From the NCBI GenBank assembly GCA_021818265.1, contig JAKAEP010000007.1, positions 1 through 43,815 of the forward strand: a stretch of 43,815 nucleotides of DNA. The letters run 5' to 3'. The position numbers were made by a program, and so were the translations under genes. The notes under the pieces are model-generated. The model was not told the DNA's origin and did no database searches. It saw only the letters and a list, made by a program, of their open reading frames with translations. The stretch is from Actinomycetes bacterium (GTDB lineage Bacteria > Actinomycetota > Acidimicrobiia > Acidimicrobiales > RAAP-2). Of the stretch, positions 14,512 through 22,436 are shown in pieces. Every line of letters starts with the position of its first letter. The stretch's first letter is position 1.

Positions 14512-15438
14512 GTGAGCTTTCTCAACAGATGGTGGACAGTGGCGGCGACCGGGGCGCTCGTCGCGACGACGGTGCCCCTTCTCGTGACGGGCGCGGCGGG
14601 CGCGGCGCACCCACGCGCGATCCCCGCCTACTCCATCCGGCTCGAGGACCAGATCCTCGCCGAGCTGCGCTACCTGCCGGTGAGTTTCGTCCCGGCCGGC
14701 ACCACGACCACGACGGCGCCTCCCACGACCACGACCACGTCGACCACGACCACGACGACCCTGCCGTCGACGGGGTCCACGACCACCACGACGGCGCCTC
14801 CCACGACCACCACGACGGTGCCGACCAGGCGTCGGCCCACGCGGGCGAAGGACCCCGCCCTGCTCCAGCCCGGGTCGTTCGTCTGGCGCTTCCCCACCCT
14901 CCCCGCGAGCTTCAAGAGCAACTGGAGCGTCGGCACCGACAACGTCATCGTGCGCGGAGCCCTCATGCGCTTCCAGGACGACCACGGGCTCCCCACCACC
15001 GGCTCGATGGACGGCACGACGTGGCGGCTCCTCGTCGAGACGGTGCGCGCACGAAAGTTCTCGAGCGAGCCCTACGACATGGTGCTCGTCAGCCAGACGC
15101 TCCCCCAGCGGCTCGACCTCTACCAGAACGGCCGGGTGACCTTCACCACGCTCGTGAACACCGGCATCCCGGCGTCACCGACCGCGAACGGCACCTACCC
15201 GGTGTACCTGCGCTTCACCTCGACGACCATGTCGGGCACGAATCCCAACGGCACCCACTACCACGACACCGGCATCCCGTGGGTCTCGTACTTCAACGGG
15301 GGCGACGCCCTGCACGGCTTCATCCGCTCGGGCTACGGCTACCCCCAGAGCCTGGGGTGCGTCGAGATGCCCTTCCCCGAGGCGAAGGCCCTCTGGCCCC
15401 ACACCCCGATCGGGACCCTCGTCACCGTCCAGCCCTGA
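14512..15438 (+). CDS. L,D-transpeptidase (YkuD) with peptidoglycan-binding domain and Thr-rich linker
   Basis: A 308-aa secreted enzyme: signal peptide (1-32), a short conserved segment (EDQILAELRYLPVSFVP), a threonine/proline linker (about 63-105), a PG_binding_1-like domain (NVIVRGALMRFQDDHGLPTT) and a C-terminal YkuD catalytic domain. The catalytic Cys lies in SLGCVEM, with the upstream His in ALHGFIRSGY. L,D-transpeptidases make 3-3 cross-links in peptidoglycan or attach proteins. The usual SHGCxR motif is altered here (His to Leu, Arg to Glu). It is closely similar in its C-terminal two thirds to the gene at 20081-21121, which lacks the linker, so the two are paralogues. The 3' end overlaps the convergent LLM gene by 17 bp. 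Confidence 0.85.
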   Translation: MSFLNRWWTVAATGALVATTVPLLVTGAAGAAHPRAIPAYSIRLEDQILAELRYLPVSFVPAGTTTTTAPPTTTTTSTTTTTTLPSTGSTTTTTAPPTTTTTVPTRRRPTRAKDPALLQPGSFVWRFPTLPASFKSNWSVGTDNVIVRGALMRFQDDHGLPTTGSMDGTTWRLLVETVRARKFSSEPYDMVLVSQTLPQRLDLYQNGRVTFTTLVNTGIPASPTANGTYPVYLRFTSTTMSGTNPNGTHYHDTGIPWVSYFNGGDALHGFIRSGYGYPQSLGCVEMPFPEAKALWPHTPIGTLVTVQP

Positions 15439-16474
15439 CGGGCGCGTCGTCGGCCACGAGCTCGCGGACCCGGGGGATGACGACGGTCCCGTAGAGCTCG
15501 ACACAGCCCATCATCAGCTCGTGGGGCAGGGTGCCGTTGGAGTACTTGAGGTCGAAGCGGGCGAGACCGAGCGTGCGCGCGGTGTCGGCGATCTTGCGCG
15601 CGACCGTCTCGGGTGAGCCCACGTACATCGAGCCCGACTCGACCTCGCGCTCGAACTGCTCGCGGGTGAAGGGACCCCAGCCCCGCTCGGCGCCGATCCG
15701 GTCGTGGCTCGCCTTGACGTGGGGGAAGAAGGCCTCACGGGCGGCCTCGTCGGTCTCAGCGACGAAGCCCGGCGAATGGACCGCCACCGGGAGCCGGGGG
15801 GCGTCGAAGTGGGCCAGGGCCCGCTCGTAGAGCTCGACGTGGGGCACGAAGCGGGCCGGGCTGCCCCCGATGATGGCGATCACGAGCGGCAGGCGGTGGC
15901 GAGCGGCGCGCACGACCGACTCGGGGTTGCCCCCGATCCCCACCCAGACCGGCAGGCGCCCGCCCTCGGTCCTCGGGTAGGCCGCGAGACCCTCCAGCGG
16001 GGGGCGCACCGTGCCGCGCCAGGTGACCGGCCCCTCGTCGAGCAGCCGGGTCAGGAGGTCGAGCTTCTCCTCGAAGAGCTCCTCGTACTGGGCGAGGTCG
16101 TAGCCGAAGAGCGGGAACGACTCGGTGAACGAGCCGCGCCCCACGATCACCTCGGCCCGACCGCTCGAGAGCGCGTCGAGGGTGGCGAAGCGCTCGTAGA
16201 CCCGGACCGGGTCGTCGGAGCTCAGCACGGTGACCGCCGAGCCCAGCCGGATCCGCTCGGTGCGCGCGGCCACGGCGGCGAGCACCACCTCGGGCGCCGA
16301 GACGGTGAAGTCGGCCCGGTGGTGCTCGCCCACCCCGAAGAAGTCAACCCCGACCCGGTCGGCGAGGACGGCCTCCTCCAGCAGGTCGCGCAGCACCTGG
16401 GGGGCCGCGACCGGCGTCCCATCGAGGCGACGCGTCACGTCGCCGAAGGTGTCGAGTCCGAGCTCTAGGTCCAT
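15422..16474 (-). CDS. LLM-class flavin-dependent oxidoreductase (luciferase-like)
   Basis: A 350-aa bacterial-luciferase-like TIM-barrel protein. Typical blocks: ADRVGVDFFGVGEHH (strand with the conserved GEHH), RIRLGSAVTVLSSDDPVRVYE, LDALSSGRAEVIVGRGSF, LPVWVGIGGNPESV and YVGSPETVARKI. Members use FMNH2 or coenzyme F420 for oxidation or monooxygenation; the substrate and cofactor are not predictable from this sequence. The ATG at 16474 has GGAGG 3 nt upstream. It is not obviously in an operon with its neighbours. Confidence 0.88.
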   Translation of the reverse strand: MDLELGLDTFGDVTRRLDGTPVAAPQVLRDLLEEAVLADRVGVDFFGVGEHHRADFTVSAPEVVLAAVAARTERIRLGSAVTVLSSDDPVRVYERFATLDALSSGRAEVIVGRGSFTESFPLFGYDLAQYEELFEEKLDLLTRLLDEGPVTWRGTVRPPLEGLAAYPRTEGGRLPVWVGIGGNPESVVRAARHRLPLVIAIIGGSPARFVPHVELYERALAHFDAPRLPVAVHSPGFVAETDEAAREAFFPHVKASHDRIGAERGWGPFTREQFEREVESGSMYVGSPETVARKIADTARTLGLARFDLKYSNGTLPHELMMGCVELYGTVVIPRVRELVADDAPVRAGR

Positions 16475-16525
16475 GTGCCTCCGTTCGCGGGGCCCGAGCC
16501 TACGGGCGCGCCGGCGCCGCGTGCC

Positions 16526-16894
16526 CTAGAGGTAGCTCACCTTCTTCGTGCCGCGCAGCCCGGGGAGCGTGCACGGCCCGTACTGGGCGTTCACGCAGAC
16601 CGTGGCCTTGGTCGTCACGGCCCCGCGGTACGTCGCACCGGTCAGGTCGGCCCCCTGCAGGTCCGTCCCGGCGAGGTCCGCGCCGTCGAGGTTCGCCTTC
16701 ACGAAGGTGTCCTGCTGCAGGTCGAGGCCGGCGAGGTCCTTGTGCGCCAGGTCGCAGCCGTTGTAGTCCGCGTTCGCACTGGAGACCGCGCAGTCGCGGC
16801 TCGACGCCGCGCCGGTGGCCGCGGGGGCGCCCCCGCACGCCGCGAGGAGCCCTCCCGCCAGGGCAAAGACGCTGAGGAAGCGGAGGTGGCGCAC
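16526..16894 (-). CDS. Small pentapeptide-repeat lipoprotein
   Basis: A 122-aa predicted lipoprotein: a signal sequence ending in the lipobox LLAAC (Cys20), then A(D/N)LxG-type repeats (about residues 48-95: DLAGLDLQQ, NLDGADLAGTDLQGADLTGA), forming a short right-handed quadrilateral beta-helix. Four cysteines besides the lipid Cys (CAVSS, GCDL, VCVN, PCTL) may form disulfides. The role is unknown; a structural or binding protein on the outer face of the membrane is likely. The GTG start lies 6 nt after TAGAAC, a weaker version of the -10 spacing seen elsewhere in the window. Confidence 0.7.
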   Translation of the reverse strand: MRHLRFLSVFALAGGLLAACGGAPAATGAASSRDCAVSSANADYNGCDLAHKDLAGLDLQQDTFVKANLDGADLAGTDLQGADLTGATYRGAVTTKATVCVNAQYGPCTLPGLRGTKKVSYL

Positions 16895-17056
16895 CCGTCC
16901 GTTCTACCAGGGGACCCCCGCGGGGCAGGAGCCGGCCCGCGCGCCTCTCGTCGCGAGATGGTCGAGCGCGGACGTCGACCGACCCGTGCTCGTGCACGAA
17001 GCACGCCACGTCCAGGGCTCGAGCCGCTCCGAGCCCGTTGGGTAGCCTCGGCCCTG

Positions 17057-17647
17057 GTGCGCCGGGCGGTCGTCACGAACCTGATCCTCGCTGAGGCGGG
17101 GTTCTTCGCCTTCCTCATGGTCGCGGTGATCATCACCACCGCCGCCTTCCAGCACAACCACGGCCTCAGCTTCTACGGCGAGCACTGGAAGACCGCCGTC
17201 CCCTACGGCGCCGGCTTCATGGTGTGCGACTACTTCTTGTTGAACGCCGCGGCGCTCTTGCCCCGGGACCCTCGCGAGCTGCGCCCTCTCGCCTGGGGGC
17301 TGCGGGTGCTCGCACTCCTGTTGCTCGCGGTACTGCTCACCCCGGACACGGTGAACTCGTTCTTCAACGACAGCCACCTCATCGCCTCGGCGGTGCTCTT
17401 CGTCTACGAGCTCAGCTTCGCCGGGCTCCTCGCCCATCGCACCGGGGCGACCGTCACCACGATCGTCTTCTTGCTCGTCGAGTCGGCGGCCGCCGTCCTC
17501 GCGATGCTCTCGAATCTCCACGTCGTCTACTACCTGAGCGAGGGGATACTCATCTTCCAGCTCGTCTTCTCGACCCACCTCGCCTACGGCGTCAACCGGT
17601 GGCTGCGGATGCTCGAGCGCACCGCTGAGGGCGCCGGCGGGGGCTGA
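17057..17647 (+). CDS. Polytopic membrane protein of unknown function
   Basis: About 196 aa with five to six transmembrane helices (roughly residues 5-27, 45-65, 75-95, 105-125, 130-152 and 158-180) and few charged residues outside the loops. The layout faintly recalls DUF998-type membrane proteins, but I cannot assign a family. The frame is open far upstream, yet that part is arginine-rich shadow sequence. GTG 17057 is preferred because it directly precedes the first helix and a TAGCCT box lies 8 nt before it. It is convergent with the L,D-transpeptidase at 17650, 2 bp away. Confidence 0.6.
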   Translation: MRRAVVTNLILAEAGFFAFLMVAVIITTAAFQHNHGLSFYGEHWKTAVPYGAGFMVCDYFLLNAAALLPRDPRELRPLAWGLRVLALLLLAVLLTPDTVNSFFNDSHLIASAVLFVYELSFAGLLAHRTGATVTTIVFLLVESAAAVLAMLSNLHVVYYLSEGILIFQLVFSTHLAYGVNRWLRMLERTAEGAGGG

Positions 17648-17649
17648 CC

Positions 17650-18384
17650 TCAGTACACCAAGACGACCCGGCCGAGCGGCATCTGGTTCGTCGCCCACAC
17701 CCAGTCCATCGCCTCGATCGAGAGGCGCACGCACCCGTGCGAGACCGGGGTCGGGGGCACCGACCACGACCCGTGGATGGCGACCCCGCCGACAAAGTAC
17801 TTCGGTCGCCAGAGCTCGCCCAAGGGGCTCACGTCGAGCCGGTCGACCTGGCGGTAGATCGTGAAGCGCCCCCGCGGGGTCGAGGCGACCCCGCTCATCC
17901 CGCCCTGGCTGTAGGCGTACCCTCCGCCGGTCGAGGTGTTGAAGGCCTCGAGGAGGGTACGCCCCCGCACGAGTAGCAGGAGGTCGCGCTCGAGGTCGAT
18001 CTCGACGGCCTCGCCCACGACCGGTCTCACGGGTGCGCGCACTCCGCGGACGAGCGCCCGACGCGTGGCGGGGCCGACGACGCCGTCGGGCGCGAGGTGG
18101 GCGGCCTTCTGCAGGGCGAAGACGGCTTGCTGGGTCGCGTCCCCGAAGCGCCCGTCGACCGCGCCCAGCCAGTACCGCAGGCTCGCCAGGCGCCGCTGGA
18201 CGATCCGGACCGCGGCTCCCCGGTCGCCGATCCGCAGGGTCGGTCCGGTCGCCACGGCGAGCGCCGCCGTGGTCGGGGCCGCGCCCGTCGCCGCCGGCGA
18301 CGCGCCGAGCGGCCACCCCGCCGCGAGGGAGAGCGCCACGGCGAGCGCCGCCCCCCTGCCCACCCTCCTCATCGGGGAACTCAC
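17650..18384 (-). CDS. L,D-transpeptidase (YkuD) with canonical active site
   Basis: A 244-aa secreted enzyme: signal peptide (about 1-34), PG_binding_1 domain (residues about 50-110, GDRGAAVRIVQRRL...VDGRFGDATQQAVFALQK) and YkuD domain. The active-site stretch is IHGSWSVPPTPVSHGCVRLS: His, then SHGCVR with the nucleophilic cysteine and the conserved Arg. It forms meso-Dap to meso-Dap cross-links in peptidoglycan. Unlike the other two transpeptidases here, its motif is the standard one, and it has no Thr-rich linker. It starts at GTG 18384, 6 nt after TACCGT; an ATG at 18372 is the alternative. Confidence 0.9.
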   Translation of the reverse strand: MSSPMRRVGRGAALAVALSLAAGWPLGASPAATGAAPTTAALAVATGPTLRIGDRGAAVRIVQRRLASLRYWLGAVDGRFGDATQQAVFALQKAAHLAPDGVVGPATRRALVRGVRAPVRPVVGEAVEIDLERDLLLLVRGRTLLEAFNTSTGGGYAYSQGGMSGVASTPRGRFTIYRQVDRLDVSPLGELWRPKYFVGGVAIHGSWSVPPTPVSHGCVRLSIEAMDWVWATNQMPLGRVVLVY

Positions 18385-18390
18385 GTCGGC

Positions 18391-18396
18391 ACGGTA
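18391..18396 (-). promoter_or_regulatory. -10 box of leaderless promoter (L,D-transpeptidase)
   Basis: TACCGT on the minus strand, then GCCGAC, then GTG at 18384, which again gives the 6-nt spacing. Confidence 0.45.
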
Positions 18397-18515
18397 CCTA
18401 CGTCCCGGCCCCTGGCGGTAGGGACCTCCGTCGGGATGGGGCCCCGCGCGCGCACCGACGACACGGCCTACGGTCGAGGGTGGCGCCGACGGGCGCCGCG
18501 TTCGAAGGGGGCTCG

Positions 18516-18875
18516 ATGGGCGACGACGAGGAAGGGCCGACGACGCGGGGGGTCTCCTCGCGGCTCCTCGCGACCCTCGACTTGGGCGACGAGGTCGAGG
18601 GCCTGAGGGGACGGGCCCTGCGGCTGCGCCACTTCACCTTCGAGCCGGGCGCCGTCTTGGGGCCGGTCCACAGTCACGAGGGGCGCCCGGGCCTCGTCTA
18701 CGTGCTCTCGGGGACCATCACCGACCACCGCGACGGCGTCGCCACCGACTACGGGCCGGGCCGGGGATGGCCCGAGGACCGAACGACCGTGCACTGGCTC
18801 GAGAACCGCACGGACGAGCCCGCGACCGAGGTCTCGTTCGACCTCGCCCGGCTGGCCCCCGACGGCGGCGTCTGA
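18516..18875 (+). CDS. Cupin-domain protein
   Basis: A 119-aa single-domain cupin. The first motif is FEPGAVLGPVHSHEGRPGLVYVLSG, with two histidines as metal ligands and the closing glycine. The second is GWPEDRTTVHWLENRTDEPA, with its histidine. The usual glutamate of motif 1 is not in the expected place. Small cupins of this kind act as metal-dependent dioxygenase-like or sensor proteins; the ligand is unknown. ATG 18516 is supported by AAGGGGG 6 nt upstream, and the longer frame upstream is shadow sequence. It stands alone between divergent and convergent genes. Confidence 0.75.
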   Translation: MGDDEEGPTTRGVSSRLLATLDLGDEVEGLRGRALRLRHFTFEPGAVLGPVHSHEGRPGLVYVLSGTITDHRDGVATDYGPGRGWPEDRTTVHWLENRTDEPATEVSFDLARLAPDGGV

Positions 18876-18952
18876 ACGTCCCGCGGCGTCGCTCCCCTTG
18901 CCCGCGAGAAGGGTCGGGCCGGCGGCGATCGGGGCCACGGCCCCTCAGGGCC

Positions 18953-19204
18953 TCACTTCGCCCGGCCGATGACCTCGGCGCGCTGGCGGAACTCCTCTTC
19001 GCTTATCTCTCCCTTGGCGAAGCGCTCCTTCAGGATCGACATCGCGCTCGACTCCGGAGGCGCAACGTCGTGGCGGTGGCCGCCCGCGCTCCAGCGGAGA
19101 AGACCCACGACGCCCACGATCACCGCGGCCAAGAAGACCAGCATGAAGAGGGTCATGAACACCCCCCACCCGCCGCTCATCCCGTCTCCGTACCATCCGT
19201 ACAT
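18953..19204 (-). CDS. Small SHOCT-domain membrane protein
   Basis: An 83-aa protein with a Gly/Tyr-rich N-terminus (MYGWYGDGMSGGWG), one transmembrane helix (FMTLFMLVFLAAVIVGVVGLL), a short polar linker and a C-terminal SHOCT domain (ILKERFAKGEISEEEFRQR). Proteins of this build are common in bacteria; SHOCT is thought to mediate oligomerisation or nucleic-acid contacts. The ATG at 19204 has AGGAGA 7 nt upstream. The longer frame upstream to 19789 crosses tRNA-Cys and is not coding. Confidence 0.85.
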   Translation of the reverse strand: MYGWYGDGMSGGWGVFMTLFMLVFLAAVIVGVVGLLRWSAGGHRHDVAPPESSAMSILKERFAKGEISEEEFRQRAEVIGRAK

Positions 19205-19729
19205 GGGCGTCTCCTGACTCGTGAGCCGTAGCCATCGTTCATCCCTCTCGCCCGTAGGGGGTAGGGACGAAGGTCCGCACCGCCGCACCCCGGCGACGCT
19301 CACCGGAGGTGACCCGACGCCCTCGGCGGCCGTCGTCGGGGCCACTGCGGTGAGAGCACGAGGCCGGGAACCCTCGAACGCGCGGCCGCCCGACCTGCGA
19401 CACGCGCCGCACCGCACGTCCACCCAGGGGGTCCCGGCGTGGGGGCCACCGCGGAGGCGCCTCGCTCCCCGGTGACCATCGGGGGCGGCCCACCCTGGGG
19501 GGAGCTGGCTCGAAGGGTGCCCTCGAACGTCGTTCCCCATCGGTCGCGAACGGCCCGGCGCGTGGGGCCGCGGCGACGACCAGCCGGCACTCGACCGACG
19601 CGAGCGCGCCGGGACCGGCGGCGCCGCCAGCCCCCCCATCGCCGAGCGAGTCCGGCGCCCCCCATCCCGTGCCTCCGACCCGGGCCACGGTGCCATGAGG
19701 GTGGTCGCACGAACGGGGGTAAGGCCTCC
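19205..19729. other. Intergenic stretch without a supported gene
   Basis: About 525 bp between the SHOCT gene and tRNA-Cys. Open frames occur on both strands only because of high GC. None has a ribosome site, a recognisable domain or natural composition. I see no repeat or RNA structure. Confidence 0.5.
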
Positions 19730-19732
19730 TGG

Positions 19733-19803
19733 AGGCGGCGTCCGGATTCGAACCGGAGTACGGGGCTTTGCAGGCCCCTGCCTAACCACTCGGCCACGCC
19801 GCC
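19733..19803 (-). tRNA. tRNA-Cys (anticodon GCA)
   Basis: A complete cloverleaf: acceptor GGCGGCG/CGCCGCC, anticodon arm GGGGC-CTGCAAA-GCCCC with anticodon GCA, T arm CCGG-TTCGAAT-CCGG, discriminator T as expected for Cys, and encoded CCA at 19732-19730. The gene is intact; no integrated element is found beside it in this window. Confidence 0.95.
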
Positions 19804-19829
19804 AGGATTCCCCAGCCTAGCGGCCGTCC

Positions 19830-20018
19830 CTACGAGCTCTTAGAGCCCCGGCGCCACTTGCCCGAGAGCAGGTGGTAGACGAACCAGATGGCCGCGAGGA
19901 TGATCGCGACGAGGATCACCGCGCGCAGGATCGACGACAGCACGCCCACCACGGCGAGCACGACCCAGATCACGACGAGGACGATGATGATCGAGGCGAT
20001 CAGTCGAAGCAGTGCCAC
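19830..20018 (-). CDS. Small two-helix membrane protein
   Basis: A 62-aa protein consisting almost wholly of two hydrophobic helices (residues 3-25 and 29-50) and a basic C-terminus (KWRRGSKSS). The GTG start at 20018 has GGGGAGG 4-5 nt upstream, and the composition is convincingly protein-like. No family is recognised and the function is unknown. Confidence 0.65.
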   Translation of the reverse strand: MALLRLIASIIIVLVVIWVVLAVVGVLSSILRAVILVAIILAAIWFVYHLLSGKWRRGSKSS

Positions 20019-20068
20019 GGGGCCTCCCCTCTAGGGCGATTGTAAGGCCCGTCGGCCGGCCCCCTCGG

Positions 20069-20074
20069 TACGCT
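20069..20074 (+). promoter_or_regulatory. -10 box of leaderless promoter (L,D-transpeptidase)
   Basis: TACGCT, then GGGCCC (6 nt), then ATG 20081. No ribosome site is present between them. Confidence 0.45.
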
Positions 20075-20080
20075 GGGCCC

Positions 20081-21121
20081 ATGGTGCGAACGGCCCGGGG
20101 ACTCCTGGTCGCGGCCGCCCTCGCGGCCCTGGCCCTCGTGCCGGCCCCGGCCGGCGCCGCGGCACCGCGCGTGGCGAGCGCCCAGGCGAGCGTGCCCTCG
20201 GCGCTCTCGAACCGGCTGCCGCTCGAGCGCCTCGTCTTCAGCCACCCGGTGCGCGCGAGCGCGCTGGCGCCCCTCGTGCTGACGCCCGCGCTGCCCACCG
20301 CGTGGCGCCAGATCGCCCCCGACGCCGTCCAGGCCGTCGCCACCGAGGCCCTGGCCCCCGGGGTCACCTACCGCGTCCCCACCCCCACCGGCGTCTCGTG
20401 CACCACGCGCTGCACCTTCACCGGGGTGCGCGACACGAGCGTGCCGGTCGCGACCGACCTCGTCTGGGAGGACCAGCTCCTGGCCCAGCTCGGCTACCTG
20501 CCGGTCACCTTCACCCCGGCCGCGCCCCAGGCCACCCCGAGCGCCGCGGTGGCCGGCGCCTTCACCTGGGCCTACCCCACCCTGCCGGCCGCCCTGCGCG
20601 CCCAGTGGAGCGTCGGCAGCGACAACGTCGTCCTCCAGGGCGCCCTCATGGCCTTCCAGCTCGCGAGCGGGCTGCCCACCACCGGCCAGGCCGACCCCAC
20701 GACGTGGGCCGACCTCGTCCAGGCGGCCAACGCCGGCACGCGCGACCCCGGTCCCTACGACTACGTCTACGTCTCGATGGCCCTGCCCGAGACCCTGACC
20801 CTCTACGTCGCCGGGCACGCCGCCTTCCACACCCTCGTGAACACCGGCATCAGCGTCTCGCCGACGGCGCCGGGCACCTACCCCGTCTACCTGCGCTACC
20901 TCACCCAGACGATGTCGGGCACCAACCCCGACGGCTCGCACTACTCCGACCCGGGGATCCCCGACGTCTCCTACTTCCACGGCGGCGACGCCCTGCACGG
21001 CTTCATCCGCGCGAGCTACGGCTTCCCCCAGAGCCTCGGCTGCGTGGAGATGCCCTTCGCCGCCGCCAAGGCCGTCTACCCCCACACCCCCATCGGGACC
21101 CTCGTCACCGTGGCGTCCTAG
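20081..21121 (+). CDS. L,D-transpeptidase (YkuD) paralogue with variant SLGCVE motif
   Basis: A 346-aa secreted protein: signal peptide (1-27), an N-terminal region of about 110 residues with a Cys pair (SCTTRCTF) that may be an Ig-like fold, the shared EDQLLAQLGYLPVTF segment, a PG_binding_1-like domain and a YkuD domain. The catalytic region ALHGFIRASY...SLGCVEM has the nucleophilic Cys, but Leu replaces the usual His and Glu replaces the usual Arg, exactly as in the paralogue at 14512-15438. It starts at ATG 20081; the longer frame upstream is not needed. The 3' end overlaps dinB by 17 bp on the opposite strand. Confidence 0.85.
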   Translation: MVRTARGLLVAAALAALALVPAPAGAAAPRVASAQASVPSALSNRLPLERLVFSHPVRASALAPLVLTPALPTAWRQIAPDAVQAVATEALAPGVTYRVPTPTGVSCTTRCTFTGVRDTSVPVATDLVWEDQLLAQLGYLPVTFTPAAPQATPSAAVAGAFTWAYPTLPAALRAQWSVGSDNVVLQGALMAFQLASGLPTTGQADPTTWADLVQAANAGTRDPGPYDYVYVSMALPETLTLYVAGHAAFHTLVNTGISVSPTAPGTYPVYLRYLTQTMSGTNPDGSHYSDPGIPDVSYFHGGDALHGFIRASYGFPQSLGCVEMPFAAAKAVYPHTPIGTLVTVAS

Positions 21122-22436
21122 GCCCCTCGGGCCCGAAGGGGTGGCGCCCCCGCTGGGTCGCGACCTCGAGGCCGTCGGCGGTGAGCTCGCCGGCCGTCGC
21201 CAGCGCGTCGCGGCCGAAGCGCCGGCGCACCTCGTCGATCGCGTCGCGCAGGGCCGCCCGCTCCGCCTGGCGCGCCCGGGCGCGGTCCTCGGGCGGGTCC
21301 TCCGCCGGCGCCTCGAGGGGCAGGCGCAGCTGCAGGCCCTCCCCGGTGCGCGCGCGCAGCCCCGAGGCGTGCAGGCCGAGGAGGCGCACCGCGCCCACCA
21401 GCTCGACCGAGCCGGCCAGGGCCTCGGCGAGCTCGAGCAGCGCCCCCTCGTCGTCGAGGCCGTAGCCGACGGTCTGGGAGCGGCTGACCTGGGCGCCGTC
21501 GTCGAAGCGCACGAGCACCGTGAGCGTGCGCGCGACGAGGTCGCGCCCGCGCAGGGTCCGCGCGACGACCCCGGCCTGGGCGCGCAGGGCGGTGGCGAGC
21601 TCCCGACGACCGACGAGCGAGCGCGCGAAGGTCTCCTCGTGGCCGAGTGACTTCAAGGGGCGGTCGGTGACCACCTCGCGGTCGTCCTCGCCGGCGGCGA
21701 AGGCGACGAGCGTGGCGGCCATCGAGGGCCCGACGCTGCGCGCGAGGGTCGCGGCGCCCACCCCGCGCAGGTCGCGCACGAGGCGCAGCCCCAGCCGCTC
21801 GAGCTTCGCCGCCGTCGCCGGGCCGACCCCCCACAGCGCCCGGACGGGCAGGGTCGCGAGCCAGAGCTCCTCGGTCGCCCCGTCCACCCAGACGACGCCC
21901 TCACCCTCGACGAGCCGCCCGGACTCGACCCGGGGCTTCGCGGCCTTGGAGGCGAGCTTCGCGAAGAGCTTGTTGCGCGCGACCCCGATCCCGCAACGCA
22001 GGCGCAGCTCGTCGTGGAGGCGCCGGCGCAGCCCGTGGGCGGCCTCTATCGGGTCGACCCCCAGACGCGCGAGCGAGCGCAGGTCGCAGAACACCTCGTC
22101 CAGCCCGAGCGGCTCGTAGACCGGGGTGAGGTCGGCGACGAGCCCGTGGAAGCGACGCGAGTACTCCCCGTAGCGCTCGAAACGGCCGGGCAGGAGGACG
22201 AGCGACGGGCAGAGGCGACGCGCGAGGGCGCTCGACATCGCCGAGCGCACGCCGTAGCGGCGGGCCTCGTAGCTGGCGCTCGCGATCACCCCCCGCTCGC
22301 CGGCGCCGCCGACGGCGACCGGCCGGCCCGCGAGCGAGGGGTCATCGAGCACCTCGACCGAGGCGAAGAAGGCGTCGAGGTCGACGTGCAGGATCGGCGC
22401 CTCGAGGACGCCGGGCCGCCTAGAGGGCGAGCTCAA
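21105..22436 (-). CDS. dinB: DNA polymerase IV (Y-family translesion polymerase)
   Basis: A 443-aa Y-family polymerase. Palm motifs are HVDLDAFFASVE (first catalytic Asp) and LGLDEVFCDL (Asp-Glu of the second). Others are YEARRYGVRSAM, the GIGVARNKLFAKLASKAAKP finger/palm block, the LWGVGPATAAKL helix-hairpin-helix and a little-finger domain. It copies past damaged bases with low fidelity. It starts with TTG 22436, overlapping the end of the deacetylase gene by 17 bp, so it is translationally coupled to nrdR-pigL upstream. The only plausible promoter in the cluster is the LexA-flanked one at about 24110, so SOS control is likely, as for dinB in many bacteria. Confidence 0.92.
   Translation of the reverse strand: MSSPSRRPGVLEAPILHVDLDAFFASVEVLDDPSLAGRPVAVGGAGERGVIASASYEARRYGVRSAMSSALARRLCPSLVLLPGRFERYGEYSRRFHGLVADLTPVYEPLGLDEVFCDLRSLARLGVDPIEAAHGLRRRLHDELRLRCGIGVARNKLFAKLASKAAKPRVESGRLVEGEGVVWVDGATEELWLATLPVRALWGVGPATAAKLERLGLRLVRDLRGVGAATLARSVGPSMAATLVAFAAGEDDREVVTDRPLKSLGHEETFARSLVGRRELATALRAQAGVVARTLRGRDLVARTLTVLVRFDDGAQVSRSQTVGYGLDDEGALLELAEALAGSVELVGAVRLLGLHASGLRARTGEGLQLRLPLEAPAEDPPEDRARARQAERAALRDAIDEVRRRFGRDALATAGELTADGLEVATQRGRHPFGPEGPRTPR

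Noticed and set aside
16475..17056. N-terminal extension of the membrane protein at 17057
   Set aside because: The upstream part of this frame is antisense to the pentapeptide lipoprotein and has shadow composition; the plausible start is next to the first helix.
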